NCBI GenBank assembly: GCA_017412705.1
Contig: JAFPWS010000009.1
Coordinates: 1-54,966 of the forward strand
Direction: 5' to 3'
DNA from: Prevotella sp.
Lineage (GTDB): Bacteria; Bacteroidota; Bacteroidia; Bacteroidales; Bacteroidaceae
DNA length: 54,966 bases
Under the pieces are notes generated by a model that was not told where the DNA came from, did no database searches, and worked only from the letters and a program-made list of their open reading frames with translations. Every line of letters starts with the position of its first letter. The first letter of the stretch is position 1. The position numbers were made by a program, and so were the translations under genes. This document shows, piece by piece, positions 33,408-42,413 of this stretch.

Positions 33408-35710
33408 AACGCAGCGCACTACTATTCATCGCCCTCGTGCTGACCTGTGCGGCAGCCGTAGCACAGACGCTGAACGTCAGCGTAGGCAACGTGACCTACC
33501 TGTTCCCGGCAGCCAGTGCGGGCGACATGACCTACTCCGACGGCACCACACTGACCGTCATGGACAAAACGTTCACCATCAGCGACATCACGTCGATGTC
33601 GGTCAACACCACCAGCGTGACCAACAACCTGGTGACCGTGACCTACAGCGGCAGCACAGCCACCGTGACCGTTGCCGGCAACGTGGCGCAGTATGTGGAG
33701 GCTACCGTCAGCGGTGCCCACGTCACCATCACCCAGTCGAACGCGGCAGCTGTCGACGGTGACGAGATTACCTACCAGCTGAGCGGCACCACCACCGACG
33801 GCAGCTTCTCGCTGGTGCCCAGCGATGCTGACAACGCCTACAAGAGCACCGTGTCGCTGGCCGGCGTAACGCTGACCAACCCCAGCGGAGCCGCCCTCAA
33901 CATCACCAACAAGAAGCGCATACAGATTAGCGCCAAGAAGGACACGGAGAACACGCTGACCGACGGCAGCAACGGTTCGCAGACGGCCTGCATCTACTCG
34001 AAGGGACAGATACAGCTGCAGGGCAACGGCAAGCTGACCGTCAAGGGCAACACCAAGCACGCCATCAAGAGCGGCGACTACATCTCTGTGAAGAACCTGA
34101 CCCTGAACATTACGGGAGCCGTGAAGGACGGACTCTGCTGCAACGAGTACTTCCTCATGGAGAGCGGCACGGTGACCATCAGCGGCGTGGGCGACGACGG
34201 CATCCAGGCCGACCTCGACGGCACCACCTCGACCGGTGCGACCACCAACCATGATGACGAAGACAGCGGCAACGTCTACATCGAGGGTGGCACGCTGACG
34301 GTAACAGCCGACGCCACCGCAGCCAAGTGCGTCAAGAGTGCCGGTAGCATCAGCGTCAGCGGCGGCACCATCACCCTGAACGCCAACGGCGCCATCGACA
34401 CCAGCGACACCAGTGACTTGTCGTATGCAGCAGGCTTCAAGGCCGACGGCGACTTCACCCAGAGCGGCGGCGACATCACCATCACCGTCAAGGGAGCCTC
34501 CGGACGCGGTATCGGCGTGGACGGCACATTCACGTCGACAGCCGGCAGCACGGGCAAGCTGACCATCACCAACAGCGGCGCACTGACCAGCAGCGGCTCC
34601 ACGTACTTTGCCACTGCCAAGGGTATCAAGGCCGGCGTGGTTGCCATCGACGGCGGCACCATTGATGTCACCATGAGCGGTCAGGCCAGCAAGGCCATCA
34701 AGAGCGACAGCGACGACGGCAGCGGCAACATGACCATTACAGGCGGCACCATCACCATCAACAACAGCGGTGCCGGCGGCTACGACGGCGTTGACAAGGA
34801 TGCCAAGGGTGCCGGCTGCCTAAAGGCCGACAACAACATGACTATCAGCGGCGGCACGCTGACGCTGACTGCTACCGGCACAGGCGGCAAGGGCATCAAG
34901 GCCGACGGCACGCTGACTGTCAGCGGCGGCACCATCGCGGCCACCACCAAAGGCAGCAAATACAGCTACGGCAACATTACAGCCTCGCCCAAGGCCATCA
35001 AGAGCACGGGTGCCATGACCATCAGCGGCGGCACCATCGTGGCCACGTCAGCCAATCACGAGGGCATTGAGTCGAAGAGCACGATGACCATCAGCGGCGG
35101 CTACGTCTTCGGCACGGGCGGCGACGACGGCATCAACAGCACGGGCGACATGTACCTCACAGGAGGCTATGCCTTCGCACGTACCACAGGCGCCAACACG
35201 GGAGCCGACGGATTCGACGCCAACGGCAACCTGTACGTACGAGGCGCTACGGCATACGGCATTTCGCACGGCTCGCCCGACGTAGCCTTCGACGCCAACA
35301 GCGAGGGCAAGAAAGTGCTCTACGTGGAGAGTGGCAATCTCGTTGCCATCAGCGGTCTGGAGAGCGGTGCATCACTGTCTCAGTCGTGCTATCAGACATC
35401 GTCCTTCAGCAAGGGCGCCTGGTACGGGCTCTACAGCGGCAGCACACTGGTACTGGCCTTCCAGATACCCTCCAGCGGCACGATGGGTTCGCCGATGGTG
35501 GTGTCCACCTCAGGCACTACGGCCTTGAAGTCGGGCATCAGCGTCAGCGGCGGCACCAAGATCTGGGACGGCTACGGCTACATCAACGCCACGGTTAGCG
35601 GAGGTTCCACCGTATCACTCTCGTCGTACTCAGGCGGCAGCGGTGGCGGCAATCAGCCTGGCGGCGGTGGCAACCAGCCTGGCGGCGGAGGCGGTCCCGG
35701 CGGACGCTAA
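33404..35710 (+). CDS. Cthe_2159-type carbohydrate-binding beta-helix protein 2
   Basis: This 768-residue protein has a signal peptide (MKRSALLFIALVLTCAAAVA, cleaved near AQT). An N-terminal module of about 60 residues (LNVSVGNVTYLFPAASAGDM, TVMDKTFTISDITSMSV) resembles that of its small upstream partner. The long beta-helix region has many turns of the forms GIKADGTLTVSGGTI, AIKSTGAMTISGGTIVAT, GIESKSTMTISGGYVF and GINSTGDMYLTGGYAF. The C-terminal tail is Gly/Pro-rich (NQPGGGGNQPGGGGGPGGR). No lipobox is seen, unlike protein 1. It probably binds or presents polysaccharide outside the cell. The kinase gene follows 41 nt downstream. Confidence 0.8.
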   Translation: MKRSALLFIALVLTCAAAVAQTLNVSVGNVTYLFPAASAGDMTYSDGTTLTVMDKTFTISDITSMSVNTTSVTNNLVTVTYSGSTATVTVAGNVAQYVEATVSGAHVTITQSNAAAVDGDEITYQLSGTTTDGSFSLVPSDADNAYKSTVSLAGVTLTNPSGAALNITNKKRIQISAKKDTENTLTDGSNGSQTACIYSKGQIQLQGNGKLTVKGNTKHAIKSGDYISVKNLTLNITGAVKDGLCCNEYFLMESGTVTISGVGDDGIQADLDGTTSTGATTNHDDEDSGNVYIEGGTLTVTADATAAKCVKSAGSISVSGGTITLNANGAIDTSDTSDLSYAAGFKADGDFTQSGGDITITVKGASGRGIGVDGTFTSTAGSTGKLTITNSGALTSSGSTYFATAKGIKAGVVAIDGGTIDVTMSGQASKAIKSDSDDGSGNMTITGGTITINNSGAGGYDGVDKDAKGAGCLKADNNMTISGGTLTLTATGTGGKGIKADGTLTVSGGTIAATTKGSKYSYGNITASPKAIKSTGAMTISGGTIVATSANHEGIESKSTMTISGGYVFGTGGDDGINSTGDMYLTGGYAFARTTGANTGADGFDANGNLYVRGATAYGISHGSPDVAFDANSEGKKVLYVESGNLVAISGLESGASLSQSCYQTSSFSKGAWYGLYSGSTLVLAFQIPSSGTMGSPMVVSTSGTTALKSGISVSGGTKIWDGYGYINATVSGGSTVSLSSYSGGSGGGNQPGGGGNQPGGGGGPGGR

Positions 35711-35751
35711 GCCTCCTGTGCAAACAATAAAAACCACAAGGCATACGTTAT

Positions 35752-36939
35752 ATGAAATGGATGCAACAACAGTCTAAGTACGAAAACGCAGTATATGCGG
35801 CGCTGTGGGGACTACTCTTCGCAGCGCCCCTGCTGAGCCTCTACATCCGCACGGCCATGGACTCGACGCTCACCTTCGAGTGGGAGGAGGTATGGATGGT
35901 GTGGAAGCCGATGGCGCTGTTCTTCGTCCTCTTCCTGCTCCACAACTTCGTGCTGGCGCCGATGCTCGTCTGGCAGCACAGGCGCTGGCTCTACTTCGCG
36001 CTGACGGGATGCGTCGTGGCAGCCTTCGCGGTCTACCAGTTTAACACCCGCCCCGGGGAGATGGGCCGCGGCCCGCACCCCCTGGAGCAGCGCATGGGAC
36101 CGCCCGACATGGACGACCGCATGGGACCACCCGACATGGACGACCGCCACAGGCCGCCCGAGTTTGCCGAAGGCGAGCCTCCCACCCCGCCCGACAGAAA
36201 GCCCGACGACATGCGTAAGCACAAGGAGATGCACACCATGCTGCTGAGCCAGCACGACATTGTTGCCATCGTCATCCTGATACTCATGTTCGGCGCCAAC
36301 CTCGGCATCAAGGGCTACTTCAAGTCGCGCAAAGACCAGAAGAAGCTGGTGGAGCTGGAGAAGCAGAACCTGGAGCAGCAGTTGGAATACCTGAAGTATC
36401 AGATCAACCCGCACTTCTTCATGAACACGCTGAACAACATCCACGCGCTGGTTGACATCGACCCCGAGAAGGCCAAGGACACCATCCTGGAACTGTCGAA
36501 GATGATGCGCTTCGTGCTCTACGAGGGCGACAAGCACGGCGTGCCGTTGACACGCGAGTTCGACTTCATCCGCAACTACATCACGCTGATGCGCCTGCGC
36601 TATACCGACAAGGTGAAGATTGTGGTCGACCTGCCCAGCGAGGCCCCCGACAGGCAGCTGCCGCCGCTGATGCTCATCACCTTCATCGAGAACGCCTTCA
36701 AGCACGGCATCTCCTATCAGCACGAGTCGTTCATCCACGTCAAGGTGGGCATCGAGGGCACCAAGCTGCGGTTCCAGTGCCGCAACTCGAAGGCCGACAA
36801 GCCCAACCAGGAAAAAGGCGGCGTAGGACTCGCCAACGTCAAACAACGATTACAGTTACTTTATGACAACAACTTTACGCTAACAATACAAGACGAAGCC
36901 GACATCTACAACGTAGAACTGCTCATCCCCTTAGGATAG
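35752..36939 (+). CDS. LytS-type sensor histidine kinase
   Basis: This 395-residue inner-membrane kinase has four hydrophobic helices (about residues 14-32, 50-70, 78-97 and 166-187). Between helices 3 and 4 is a probable periplasmic loop of about 65 residues rich in Pro, Met, Asp and His, with a repeated RMGPPDMDD. A coiled coil and a His_kinase (PF06580) domain follow: LKYQINPHFFMNTLNNIHAL (phospho-acceptor His about 223) and FIENAFKHGISY as N box. It ends the first surface-protein operon. The LytTR regulator that should partner it is at 44861, at the end of the second operon. Confidence 0.88.
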   Translation: MKWMQQQSKYENAVYAALWGLLFAAPLLSLYIRTAMDSTLTFEWEEVWMVWKPMALFFVLFLLHNFVLAPMLVWQHRRWLYFALTGCVVAAFAVYQFNTRPGEMGRGPHPLEQRMGPPDMDDRMGPPDMDDRHRPPEFAEGEPPTPPDRKPDDMRKHKEMHTMLLSQHDIVAIVILILMFGANLGIKGYFKSRKDQKKLVELEKQNLEQQLEYLKYQINPHFFMNTLNNIHALVDIDPEKAKDTILELSKMMRFVLYEGDKHGVPLTREFDFIRNYITLMRLRYTDKVKIVVDLPSEAPDRQLPPLMLITFIENAFKHGISYQHESFIHVKVGIEGTKLRFQCRNSKADKPNQEKGGVGLANVKQRLQLLYDNNFTLTIQDEADIYNVELLIPLG

Positions 36940-36955
36940 CGTTCGGCATCGCCTA

Positions 36956-37828
36956 TCAACACAAACGATACTCCTTGGGCGACAGGCCCGTCTGCTGCTT
37001 GAAGAAGCGGCTGAAGGAAGCCTGCTCGGCAAAGCCCAACAGGTCGGACACCTGCTGGACAGACAGGTCGGCGCGGTAGCGCAACAGCGTCTTGGCCTGG
37101 ATGACGATGTAGCGGGCTATCCACTCGCCGGCACTGACACCCGTCTCCTTCTTGATGAGGCTGCCGAAATACTTGGGCGACAGCCCCAGCTCGCGGGCAT
37201 AGTATCCCACCTCGCGGCTCTCGCGGTAATGCCCTACCAGACATTCGTAGAAGCGGTTGAAGTAGATGCGCGACAACGCCTCTTCGGAGTCGGCAGTCTT
37301 GCCTTCATTCTGCTGCAGAAACTCGTCGGCCATCAGCGAGAACACGTCGACGATGGTGGCAATGGCCTCCTTGCTGCGGGTGAAGTCCATCCGGCTCACC
37401 GTCTTCAGAAGCCTGACCACGTCGCAGACGCATTCGTACTGACGGTCAGTGAGATGAAACTTGGGACGGCTGTGGAACACATGGCTATTGCCATAGGTGA
37501 AGCGGTGGCGCAACTGCTCGTAAAAGCCAGCCGACATGACAATCAGCGTCACGCAGTAGTCGTCGCTCGAGTCGAGAGCCAAGATGGCGTGGTTGGGATA
37601 AATCACCGAGAAGTCGTGGCTGGTGAACGTCACGGGCTGCATGTCGTATTCGCCATGCGACACACCCCGATGGCAGATGGTGATGACAAGACTGTCGGAG
37701 ATGTAGGGCTCGCCATAGATGGGCAACCTGTTGACGTTGTCCGCCACCAGCACCCCGCGCTGTTCTATCTCGTTTGCAAAGGCCTCCATAGGATGGGCCA
37801 AGGCCGACTCGCTGACGTTCTCGTTCAT
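36956..37828 (-). CDS. AraC-family transcriptional regulator
   Basis: This 290-residue soluble protein has a cupin-like N-terminal half (DSLVITICHRGVSHGEYDMQ, HDFSVIYPNHAILALDSSDD) and a C-terminal AraC domain (about 195-290: VGYYARELGLSPKYFGSLIK, LSVQQVSDLLGFAEQASFSR, FKQQTGLSPKEYRLC). The start at 37828 follows a TATATTTG promoter; the longer upstream frame crosses the repeat arrays and is rejected. It is convergent with the kinase gene and divergent from the second surface operon, so it may regulate either. Confidence 0.88.
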   Translation of the reverse strand: MNENVSESALAHPMEAFANEIEQRGVLVADNVNRLPIYGEPYISDSLVITICHRGVSHGEYDMQPVTFTSHDFSVIYPNHAILALDSSDDYCVTLIVMSAGFYEQLRHRFTYGNSHVFHSRPKFHLTDRQYECVCDVVRLLKTVSRMDFTRSKEAIATIVDVFSLMADEFLQQNEGKTADSEEALSRIYFNRFYECLVGHYRESREVGYYARELGLSPKYFGSLIKKETGVSAGEWIARYIVIQAKTLLRYRADLSVQQVSDLLGFAEQASFSRFFKQQTGLSPKEYRLC

Positions 37829-37850
37829 AGCATATTCGACTTTTCGCCAG

Positions 37851-37882
37851 CAAATATAAGCATTATTTTGCAAACCGCCAAA
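37851..37882 (-). promoter_or_regulatory. Promoter of the AraC-family gene
   Basis: On the minus strand TTTG (37879-37882), 20 nt, TATATTTG (37851-37858). Confidence 0.7.
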
Positions 37883-37992
37883 AGAAATCCGACTTTTCGC
37901 CAACTCCTCTGCAGGGAAGGGTGGCCGAAGGCCGAGGCGGGACCTGTCGGTTCCTTGCCCATGGCCTTCGTAAGCGACACGTTCTGGCCGAA

Positions 37993-38050
37993 AGGGATTC
38001 AGGCCCGTCCAGACAGGGATTCTGCCCCGTCCTGACAGGGATTCAGAGGG
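37993..38050 (+). repeat. 22-bp-period array 3 (AGGGATTC units)
   Basis: AGGGATTC occurs at 37993, 38015 and 38037, exactly 22 bp apart, with CCCGTCCWGAC in the spacers. It lies between the AraC gene and the second surface operon. Confidence 0.8.
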
Positions 38051-38074
38051 GATGTGCGGAGTTTTCGGCGGGCG

Positions 38075-38139
38075 GGGGAAGACCTTGCGGCGGTCGGGGA
38101 AAAGTCTTGTAGCAAACGGGGAAAAGTCTTGCAGCGGCC
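38075..38139 (+). repeat. 21/22-bp-period array 4 (GGGGAAAAGTCTTG units)
   Basis: Three units start at 38075, 38096 and 38118: GGGGAAGACCTTG, GGGGAAAAGTCTTG and GGGGAAAAGTCTTG. It follows array 3 after about 25 bp but has a different unit. Confidence 0.75.
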
Positions 38140-38300
38140 GCTGCGAGAGGCTGGTTGGCCGGTACAACGGCAAGCCAACCTTACTGCAAAGATACAAAAT
38201 AAAAGGCAGAAATGCAAATTTTCAGGCATAAAAAAACAAAATCCGTCCTTTTGCCAACTTTTTCCGTCCAAACATAACCTGTAATGCAGCAAATAGTTCG

Positions 38301-38308
38301 TACCTTTG
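38301..38308 (+). promoter_or_regulatory. -7 element TACCTTTG of the second surface-protein operon
   Basis: Perfect TAnnTTTG, 56 nt before the ATG at 38365. The -33 element is weak, so an activator may be needed; the AraC gene diverges from here. Confidence 0.65.
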
Positions 38309-38364
38309 CAGCTACCAAAACTACAATAAAACAATAATAGGAAATAATACTAAATAACCAGCTT

Positions 38365-38739
38365 ATGAAGAAATTGTTATTAGCAGTCCTCCTGATGGCT
38401 GCCACCCTGTCGGCCAAAGCTGCCGACTATCCCTATCTGGTGTTCGTGACGACCGACGGCACATCGACCTCTGTGTCAGTTTCCTCGTCGCTGAGCATCA
38501 CCATCTCCGGAACGACCCTGACAGCAGGCAGCCGGTCGTTTACCCTCTCGAACCTGAGCAAGATGTACTTCTCGGCCACCGAAGTGTCAACGGGCATCAA
38601 GGCCATCACCCAGGCAGAGCTTGACGAGGTGACCGCCGTCTACGACCTCAACGGCAAGGAAATCGGCAAGAGCCAGATGCAGAAGGGCGTCTATATCATT
38701 AAGAGTAAGAACGGAACCTATAAAATCGCAGTGAAATGA
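38365..38739 (+). CDS. Small secreted protein with T9SS-like C-terminal signature 2
   Basis: This 124-residue protein is a paralog of the one at 33015. It has a signal peptide (MKKLLLAVLLMAATLSAKAA), a beta-rich module (YLVFVTTDGTSTSVSVSSSL, LSNLSKMYFSATEVSTGI) and the C-terminal VYDLNGKEIGKSQMQKGVYI followed by IKSKNGTYKIAVK. The C-terminal third resembles a T9SS type A sorting domain. Its stop overlaps the next gene by 4 nt (ATGA). Confidence 0.65.
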   Translation: MKKLLLAVLLMAATLSAKAADYPYLVFVTTDGTSTSVSVSSSLSITISGTTLTAGSRSFTLSNLSKMYFSATEVSTGIKAITQAELDEVTAVYDLNGKEIGKSQMQKGVYIIKSKNGTYKIAVK

Positions 38740-40796
38740 AGAAGCTATACACCCTATTGTTTGCCTGTCTGAGCACCGTGTGCGCCACAGCACAGACCCT
38801 GAATATCACCACCAGCGACGGCATCAACTATCAGTTTCCCGCAGCCTCGGCTGGCGACATGACCTTCACCGACGGCACCACGCTGACCATTCTGAACAAG
38901 GCATTCACCATCAGCGGCATCAGTAGCATGTCGGTGAGCGAAAGCAGCAGCAGCGATGTCGACGTGAACGCCGTCAACGTAGTGTACAGCAGCTCGGGTG
39001 CCACCGTCACCGTAGGCGCCAACGCAGCCCAGTACGTGACAGCCACCGTGAGCAGCGGCTACGTGAAGATAGTACAGAGCGATGCGCTGACCAACGACCT
39101 GATTGAGGCTGGAACGGCCAGCGAAATCAACTACGTGCTCAGCGGCAGCAGCTCGAACGGCGGCTTCTACATGTCGGGCAGCTCGAAGGCTACCGTCACG
39201 CTGAGCAGCCTGACGCTCACCAACGCTGCCGGCACCAACAGCGGCGCAGCCATCCATATCGAGGACGGCAAGCGCATCGACGTTAAGGTGTCGGGCACCA
39301 ACACGCTGACCGACTACGCCTCGGGCTCGCAAAAGGGTTGTCTCTACGTGAAAGGCCATGCCGAGTTTGAGAACAGCGGCACGCTCAACGTCGTCGGCAA
39401 CAAGAAGCACGGCATCAAGACGGGCGACTACTGCGAGGTGAACGGCCCCACCATCAACGTCACGTCAGCAGCCAGCGACGGCATCAACTGCACCGAATTC
39501 TTCTGGATGCGCAGCGGAACCGTCACCATCAGCGGCACAAGCGACGACGGCATCCAGTGTGACATCGACGATTCTGACGGCAACACCACGGCAGCCACCG
39601 ACACCAGCCACTCAGACGAGGATACCGGCAGCGTATATATTGACGGCGGCTCCATCACCATCAGTGTCACGGCAACCGCCGCCAAGGGTATCAAGGGCGA
39701 AGGCTCCATGGTTATCACCACCGGCACGGTGAACGTGACCACCAGCGGCAGCGGCGAGTGGGACAGCGACGACAGCGAGACGAAGGCTGCCAGCGGCATC
39801 AGCATGGACGGCGACATCACCATCAGCGGCGGCGACATCGACCTGACCAGCAGCGGCTCCGGCGGCAAGGGCATGAAGTGCGACGGCTCGCTGACCATCA
39901 GCGGCAGCCCCACCATCGACGTGGTGACTACCGGCGGTCTGTACTACAACAACGGCTCGACAGAGAACACCAACTATACCGGCGACACAGACAACGTAAG
40001 CAGCAACTACTACTCGTCGCCCAAGGGCATCAAGGCCGGCACCAAGACCACGTCGGGCAACACGACGACCTACAGCGGCGACGTGCAGATTAGCGGCGGC
40101 ACCATCAACATCAACACCAGCGGACACAATGCCGAGGGCCTGGAAAGCAAGAACACGATGACCATCAGCGGCGGCACCATCGACATCGATGCCTACGACG
40201 ACGCCATCAATGCAGCCCAAGAACTCTATCTCACGGGCGGCACCATCACCGCAGTAGCCACCGAGAACGATGCCATCGACTCGAATGCCAACCTGTATAT
40301 CCAGGGCGGTACCATCATTGCCTGCGGTGCCGACGGTGCCGAGTGCGGACTCGATGCCGCCGAGGGTTACAAACTCTACATCACTGGCGGCACAGTGTTG
40401 TCCATCGCTGCCAACAACAACGACGTGACATCCACCACCGGCTCGCAGTGCGTGCTCGACACTTCGCTGTCAAGCTCTGTCACAGGCGGCACGGCTGTCA
40501 CCGTGACAAGCGGCTCGACAACGCTGGCCTCGTTCACCGTTCCAGGCAGCTACAACAGCGGTAGCAGCAGCGCACCACGCCGCGCAGGTCCCGGCGGTGG
40601 TGGCGGCGGCGACAATCCCGGCGGCGGCACACCCGGCGGTGGCGGCAGCTTCGGCGGTGGCTCTGCCAACGTGCTCATCAGCTGCAGCGGCCTGACATCA
40701 GGCAGCAGCTACACGATAACCGTCGGTTCGACATCGGCCAATGCCACAGCATCCACATCGTACACTTCCAGCAGTAGCGGCGGCGGTGGTCGCTAA
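38736..40796 (+). CDS. Cthe_2159-type carbohydrate-binding beta-helix protein 3
   Basis: This 686-residue protein has a signal peptide (about 1-20), the same N-terminal module as protein 2 (LNITTSDGINYQFPAASAGD, ILNKAFTISGISSMSVS), and beta-helix turns such as HGIKTGDYCEVNGPTINVTS, DGIQCDIDDSDGN and GLESKNTMTISGGTIDID. Near the C-terminus a Gly/Pro-rich stretch (APRRAGPGGGGGGDNPGGG) precedes a Ser/Thr-rich end, SSSSGGGGR. It is extracellular or outer-membrane associated by inference. It is coupled to its small partner by a 4-nt overlap, and a terminator follows. Confidence 0.8.
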   Translation: MKKLYTLLFACLSTVCATAQTLNITTSDGINYQFPAASAGDMTFTDGTTLTILNKAFTISGISSMSVSESSSSDVDVNAVNVVYSSSGATVTVGANAAQYVTATVSSGYVKIVQSDALTNDLIEAGTASEINYVLSGSSSNGGFYMSGSSKATVTLSSLTLTNAAGTNSGAAIHIEDGKRIDVKVSGTNTLTDYASGSQKGCLYVKGHAEFENSGTLNVVGNKKHGIKTGDYCEVNGPTINVTSAASDGINCTEFFWMRSGTVTISGTSDDGIQCDIDDSDGNTTAATDTSHSDEDTGSVYIDGGSITISVTATAAKGIKGEGSMVITTGTVNVTTSGSGEWDSDDSETKAASGISMDGDITISGGDIDLTSSGSGGKGMKCDGSLTISGSPTIDVVTTGGLYYNNGSTENTNYTGDTDNVSSNYYSSPKGIKAGTKTTSGNTTTYSGDVQISGGTININTSGHNAEGLESKNTMTISGGTIDIDAYDDAINAAQELYLTGGTITAVATENDAIDSNANLYIQGGTIIACGADGAECGLDAAEGYKLYITGGTVLSIAANNNDVTSTTGSQCVLDTSLSSSVTGGTAVTVTSGSTTLASFTVPGSYNSGSSSAPRRAGPGGGGGGDNPGGGTPGGGGSFGGGSANVLISCSGLTSGSSYTITVGSTSANATASTSYTSSSSGGGGR

Positions 40797-40812
40797 GCCT
40801 GTTTGCTGAATG

Positions 40813-40865
40813 AAAATAGCCGTTCGCTGAATATTTTTCGGAATGCCAGCATAAACGGCTATTTT
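40813..40865 (+). terminator. Hairpin after beta-helix protein 3
   Basis: AAAATAGCCGTT (40813-40824) pairs with AACGGCTATTTT (40854-40865), a 12-bp stem. The T-run follows inside the stem end. Confidence 0.75.
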
Positions 40866-40893
40866 TGTACCACGAAACAAGAATACTACCGCT

Positions 40894-41640
40894 ATGAATG
40901 AAATTCTGACCACCTTCGCCCCTATCTCGCTCGAGCAGATGAGCGGCGTGAAGCTGATGAACCGCACGGACACGAAGTTCGTGACCAACAGGGAGAAACT
41001 GTATCAGCTGTTAGAGCTGGCGCAGCAAGACTACTACGTGCAGGAGATTGACGGCAAGCGCAACCTGGAGTACGACACAACCTACTTCGACACGCTGGCC
41101 TTCGACATGTACAACCAGCACCAGTGGGGACATACCAACCGCCAGAAGATACGCTTCCGCACCTACTGCATCAGCGGCCTGCAGTTCATGGAGGTGAAGA
41201 CGAAGAACAACCACGGGCGCACCAAGAAGAAGCGCATCGAGGTGAAGGACATGAACGTGGCCGACGAGGAGAAACGCACCTTCCTCGCCAAGCACCTGCG
41301 CTATGGCGTCGACACCTTGCAACCCGCGCTGAACAACCATTTTTCGCGCATCACGCTGGTGAACAAGGGGAAGACGGAACGCCTGACCATCGACTCTGGG
41401 CTGCGCTTCCACAACATGCTGAACGACGAGCGTTTGGACATGGGCGAGCTGGTGATTATCGAGCTGAAGCGCGACGGCCTGGTGTTCTCGCCCGTCCTGG
41501 AGATGCTGCGACAGCTGCGCATACAGCCCCACGGATTCTCCAAATACTGCATGGGCTCGGCACTGACAGGACAAGACCACCTCGCCGTCAACCGCTTCAA
41601 GCGCAAGCTGATAGAAGTGGACAAGCTGGTCAACGGATAA
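40894..41640 (+). CDS. VTC-domain protein, putative polyphosphate polymerase domain
   Basis: This 248-residue cytoplasmic protein has the VTC/triphosphate-tunnel pattern: MNRTDTKFV (Lys about 28), YDTTYFDT, QKIRFRTY, FMEVKTKNNHGRTKKKRI, IDSGLRF, LVIIELKRDG and a late SKYCMG. In yeast Vtc4 this fold makes polyphosphate; bacterial relatives usually lie next to DUF4956 proteins and CotH or Cthe_2159 proteins. The next gene here is a DUF4956 protein. The polymer may be polyphosphate, but activity is not shown by sequence. Confidence 0.85.
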   Translation: MNEILTTFAPISLEQMSGVKLMNRTDTKFVTNREKLYQLLELAQQDYYVQEIDGKRNLEYDTTYFDTLAFDMYNQHQWGHTNRQKIRFRTYCISGLQFMEVKTKNNHGRTKKKRIEVKDMNVADEEKRTFLAKHLRYGVDTLQPALNNHFSRITLVNKGKTERLTIDSGLRFHNMLNDERLDMGELVIIELKRDGLVFSPVLEMLRQLRIQPHGFSKYCMGSALTGQDHLAVNRFKRKLIEVDKLVNG

Positions 41641-41646
41641 CCCCTC

Positions 41647-41710
41647 TCTCGAAATCTCTAAATCTCGAGATATCGAAATATCGATATACCGACATACCAA
41701 AACATCGATA
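41647..41710 (+). repeat. 8-bp tandem repeat, 8 units, upstream of the DUF4956 gene
   Basis: Units start every 8 bp from 41647: TCTCGAAA, TCTCTAAA, TCTCGAGA, TATCGAAA, TATCGATA, TACCGACA, TACCAAAA, CATCGATA. The last unit ends 25 nt before the ATG at 41736. Confidence 0.75.
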
Positions 41711-41735
41711 CAACAATAAAAGAAAAGAAAACATT

Positions 41736-42413
41736 ATGGAAGAATTATTCTCGGCTGGGTTTCCCAGCATCCTAATGAGGTTTGTCATCTGCCTCCTGGT
41801 CAACTGGTTTATCGTACAGTTCCTCTACTTTAGGAAGAGCCAGCGTCGCGACTTCTACTTCACGTTCGTCATCATATCGGTGGCTATCTTCTTCCTGGTC
41901 TATCTCATGATGGGTATGGACCGCGGTAAAGCCACGATGGGTGTAGGACTCGGACTCTTCGGCATCTTCAGCATTATGCGCTACCGCACCGACACCATGC
42001 CCGTGCGCGAGATGACCTATCTGTTCGTCGTCGTCTGCCTCTCGGTGGTTCACGCCATGGCCGACATGGTGGGCGTGGATGCTAAAGGCAAGATTATCGG
42101 CACACCCGTCTGCGAGCTCATTGTGATTGACATCATCGTGGTGGCTGCCATCATCCTCTTCGAACGCGTGCTGAAGGTGGAGAACACCAAGCTCATCCAG
42201 TACGACCGCATCGAACTGGTGAAGCCCGACAAGCGCCAGGAGCTGATAGCCGACCTGGATCAGCGACTGGGCATCAAGGTGACTGACGTGAAGGTGGGCG
42301 CCATTGACTTCCTGCGCGACATGGCCATGCTGCGCGTCACTTACGAAGGCGACAACGCCGGTGCGATAGAAAACATGATAAAGATTAAAAACTCAGAATA
42401 TGCAAACGTATAA
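41736..42413 (+). CDS. DUF4956 membrane protein, partner of the VTC protein
   Basis: This 225-residue protein has four hydrophobic helices in its first 150 residues (for example RFVICLLVNWFIVQFLYF, FVIISVAIFFLVYLMMGM, IVIDIIVVAAIILFERVL), then a soluble end (LIADLDQRLGIKVTDVKVGA). MRYRTDTMPVREMTYLFVVV is a conserved DUF4956 segment. It probably forms the membrane channel or anchor for the VTC-domain protein. A much longer frame upstream overlaps the VTC gene out of frame and is rejected. It overlaps the DUF2490 gene by 14 nt. Confidence 0.85.
   Translation: MEELFSAGFPSILMRFVICLLVNWFIVQFLYFRKSQRRDFYFTFVIISVAIFFLVYLMMGMDRGKATMGVGLGLFGIFSIMRYRTDTMPVREMTYLFVVVCLSVVHAMADMVGVDAKGKIIGTPVCELIVIDIIVVAAIILFERVLKVENTKLIQYDRIELVKPDKRQELIADLDQRLGIKVTDVKVGAIDFLRDMAMLRVTYEGDNAGAIENMIKIKNSEYANV

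Noticed and set aside
35812-36846. Long minus-strand frame opposite the sensor kinase
   Set aside because: It is composed of antisense codons of the kinase gene, rich in Val/Leu/His/Gln, and has no recognisable domain.
36956-38197. Longer form of the AraC-family regulator starting near 38197
   Set aside because: The extension crosses repeat arrays 3 and 4 and the promoter, and has no similarity to AraC N-termini.
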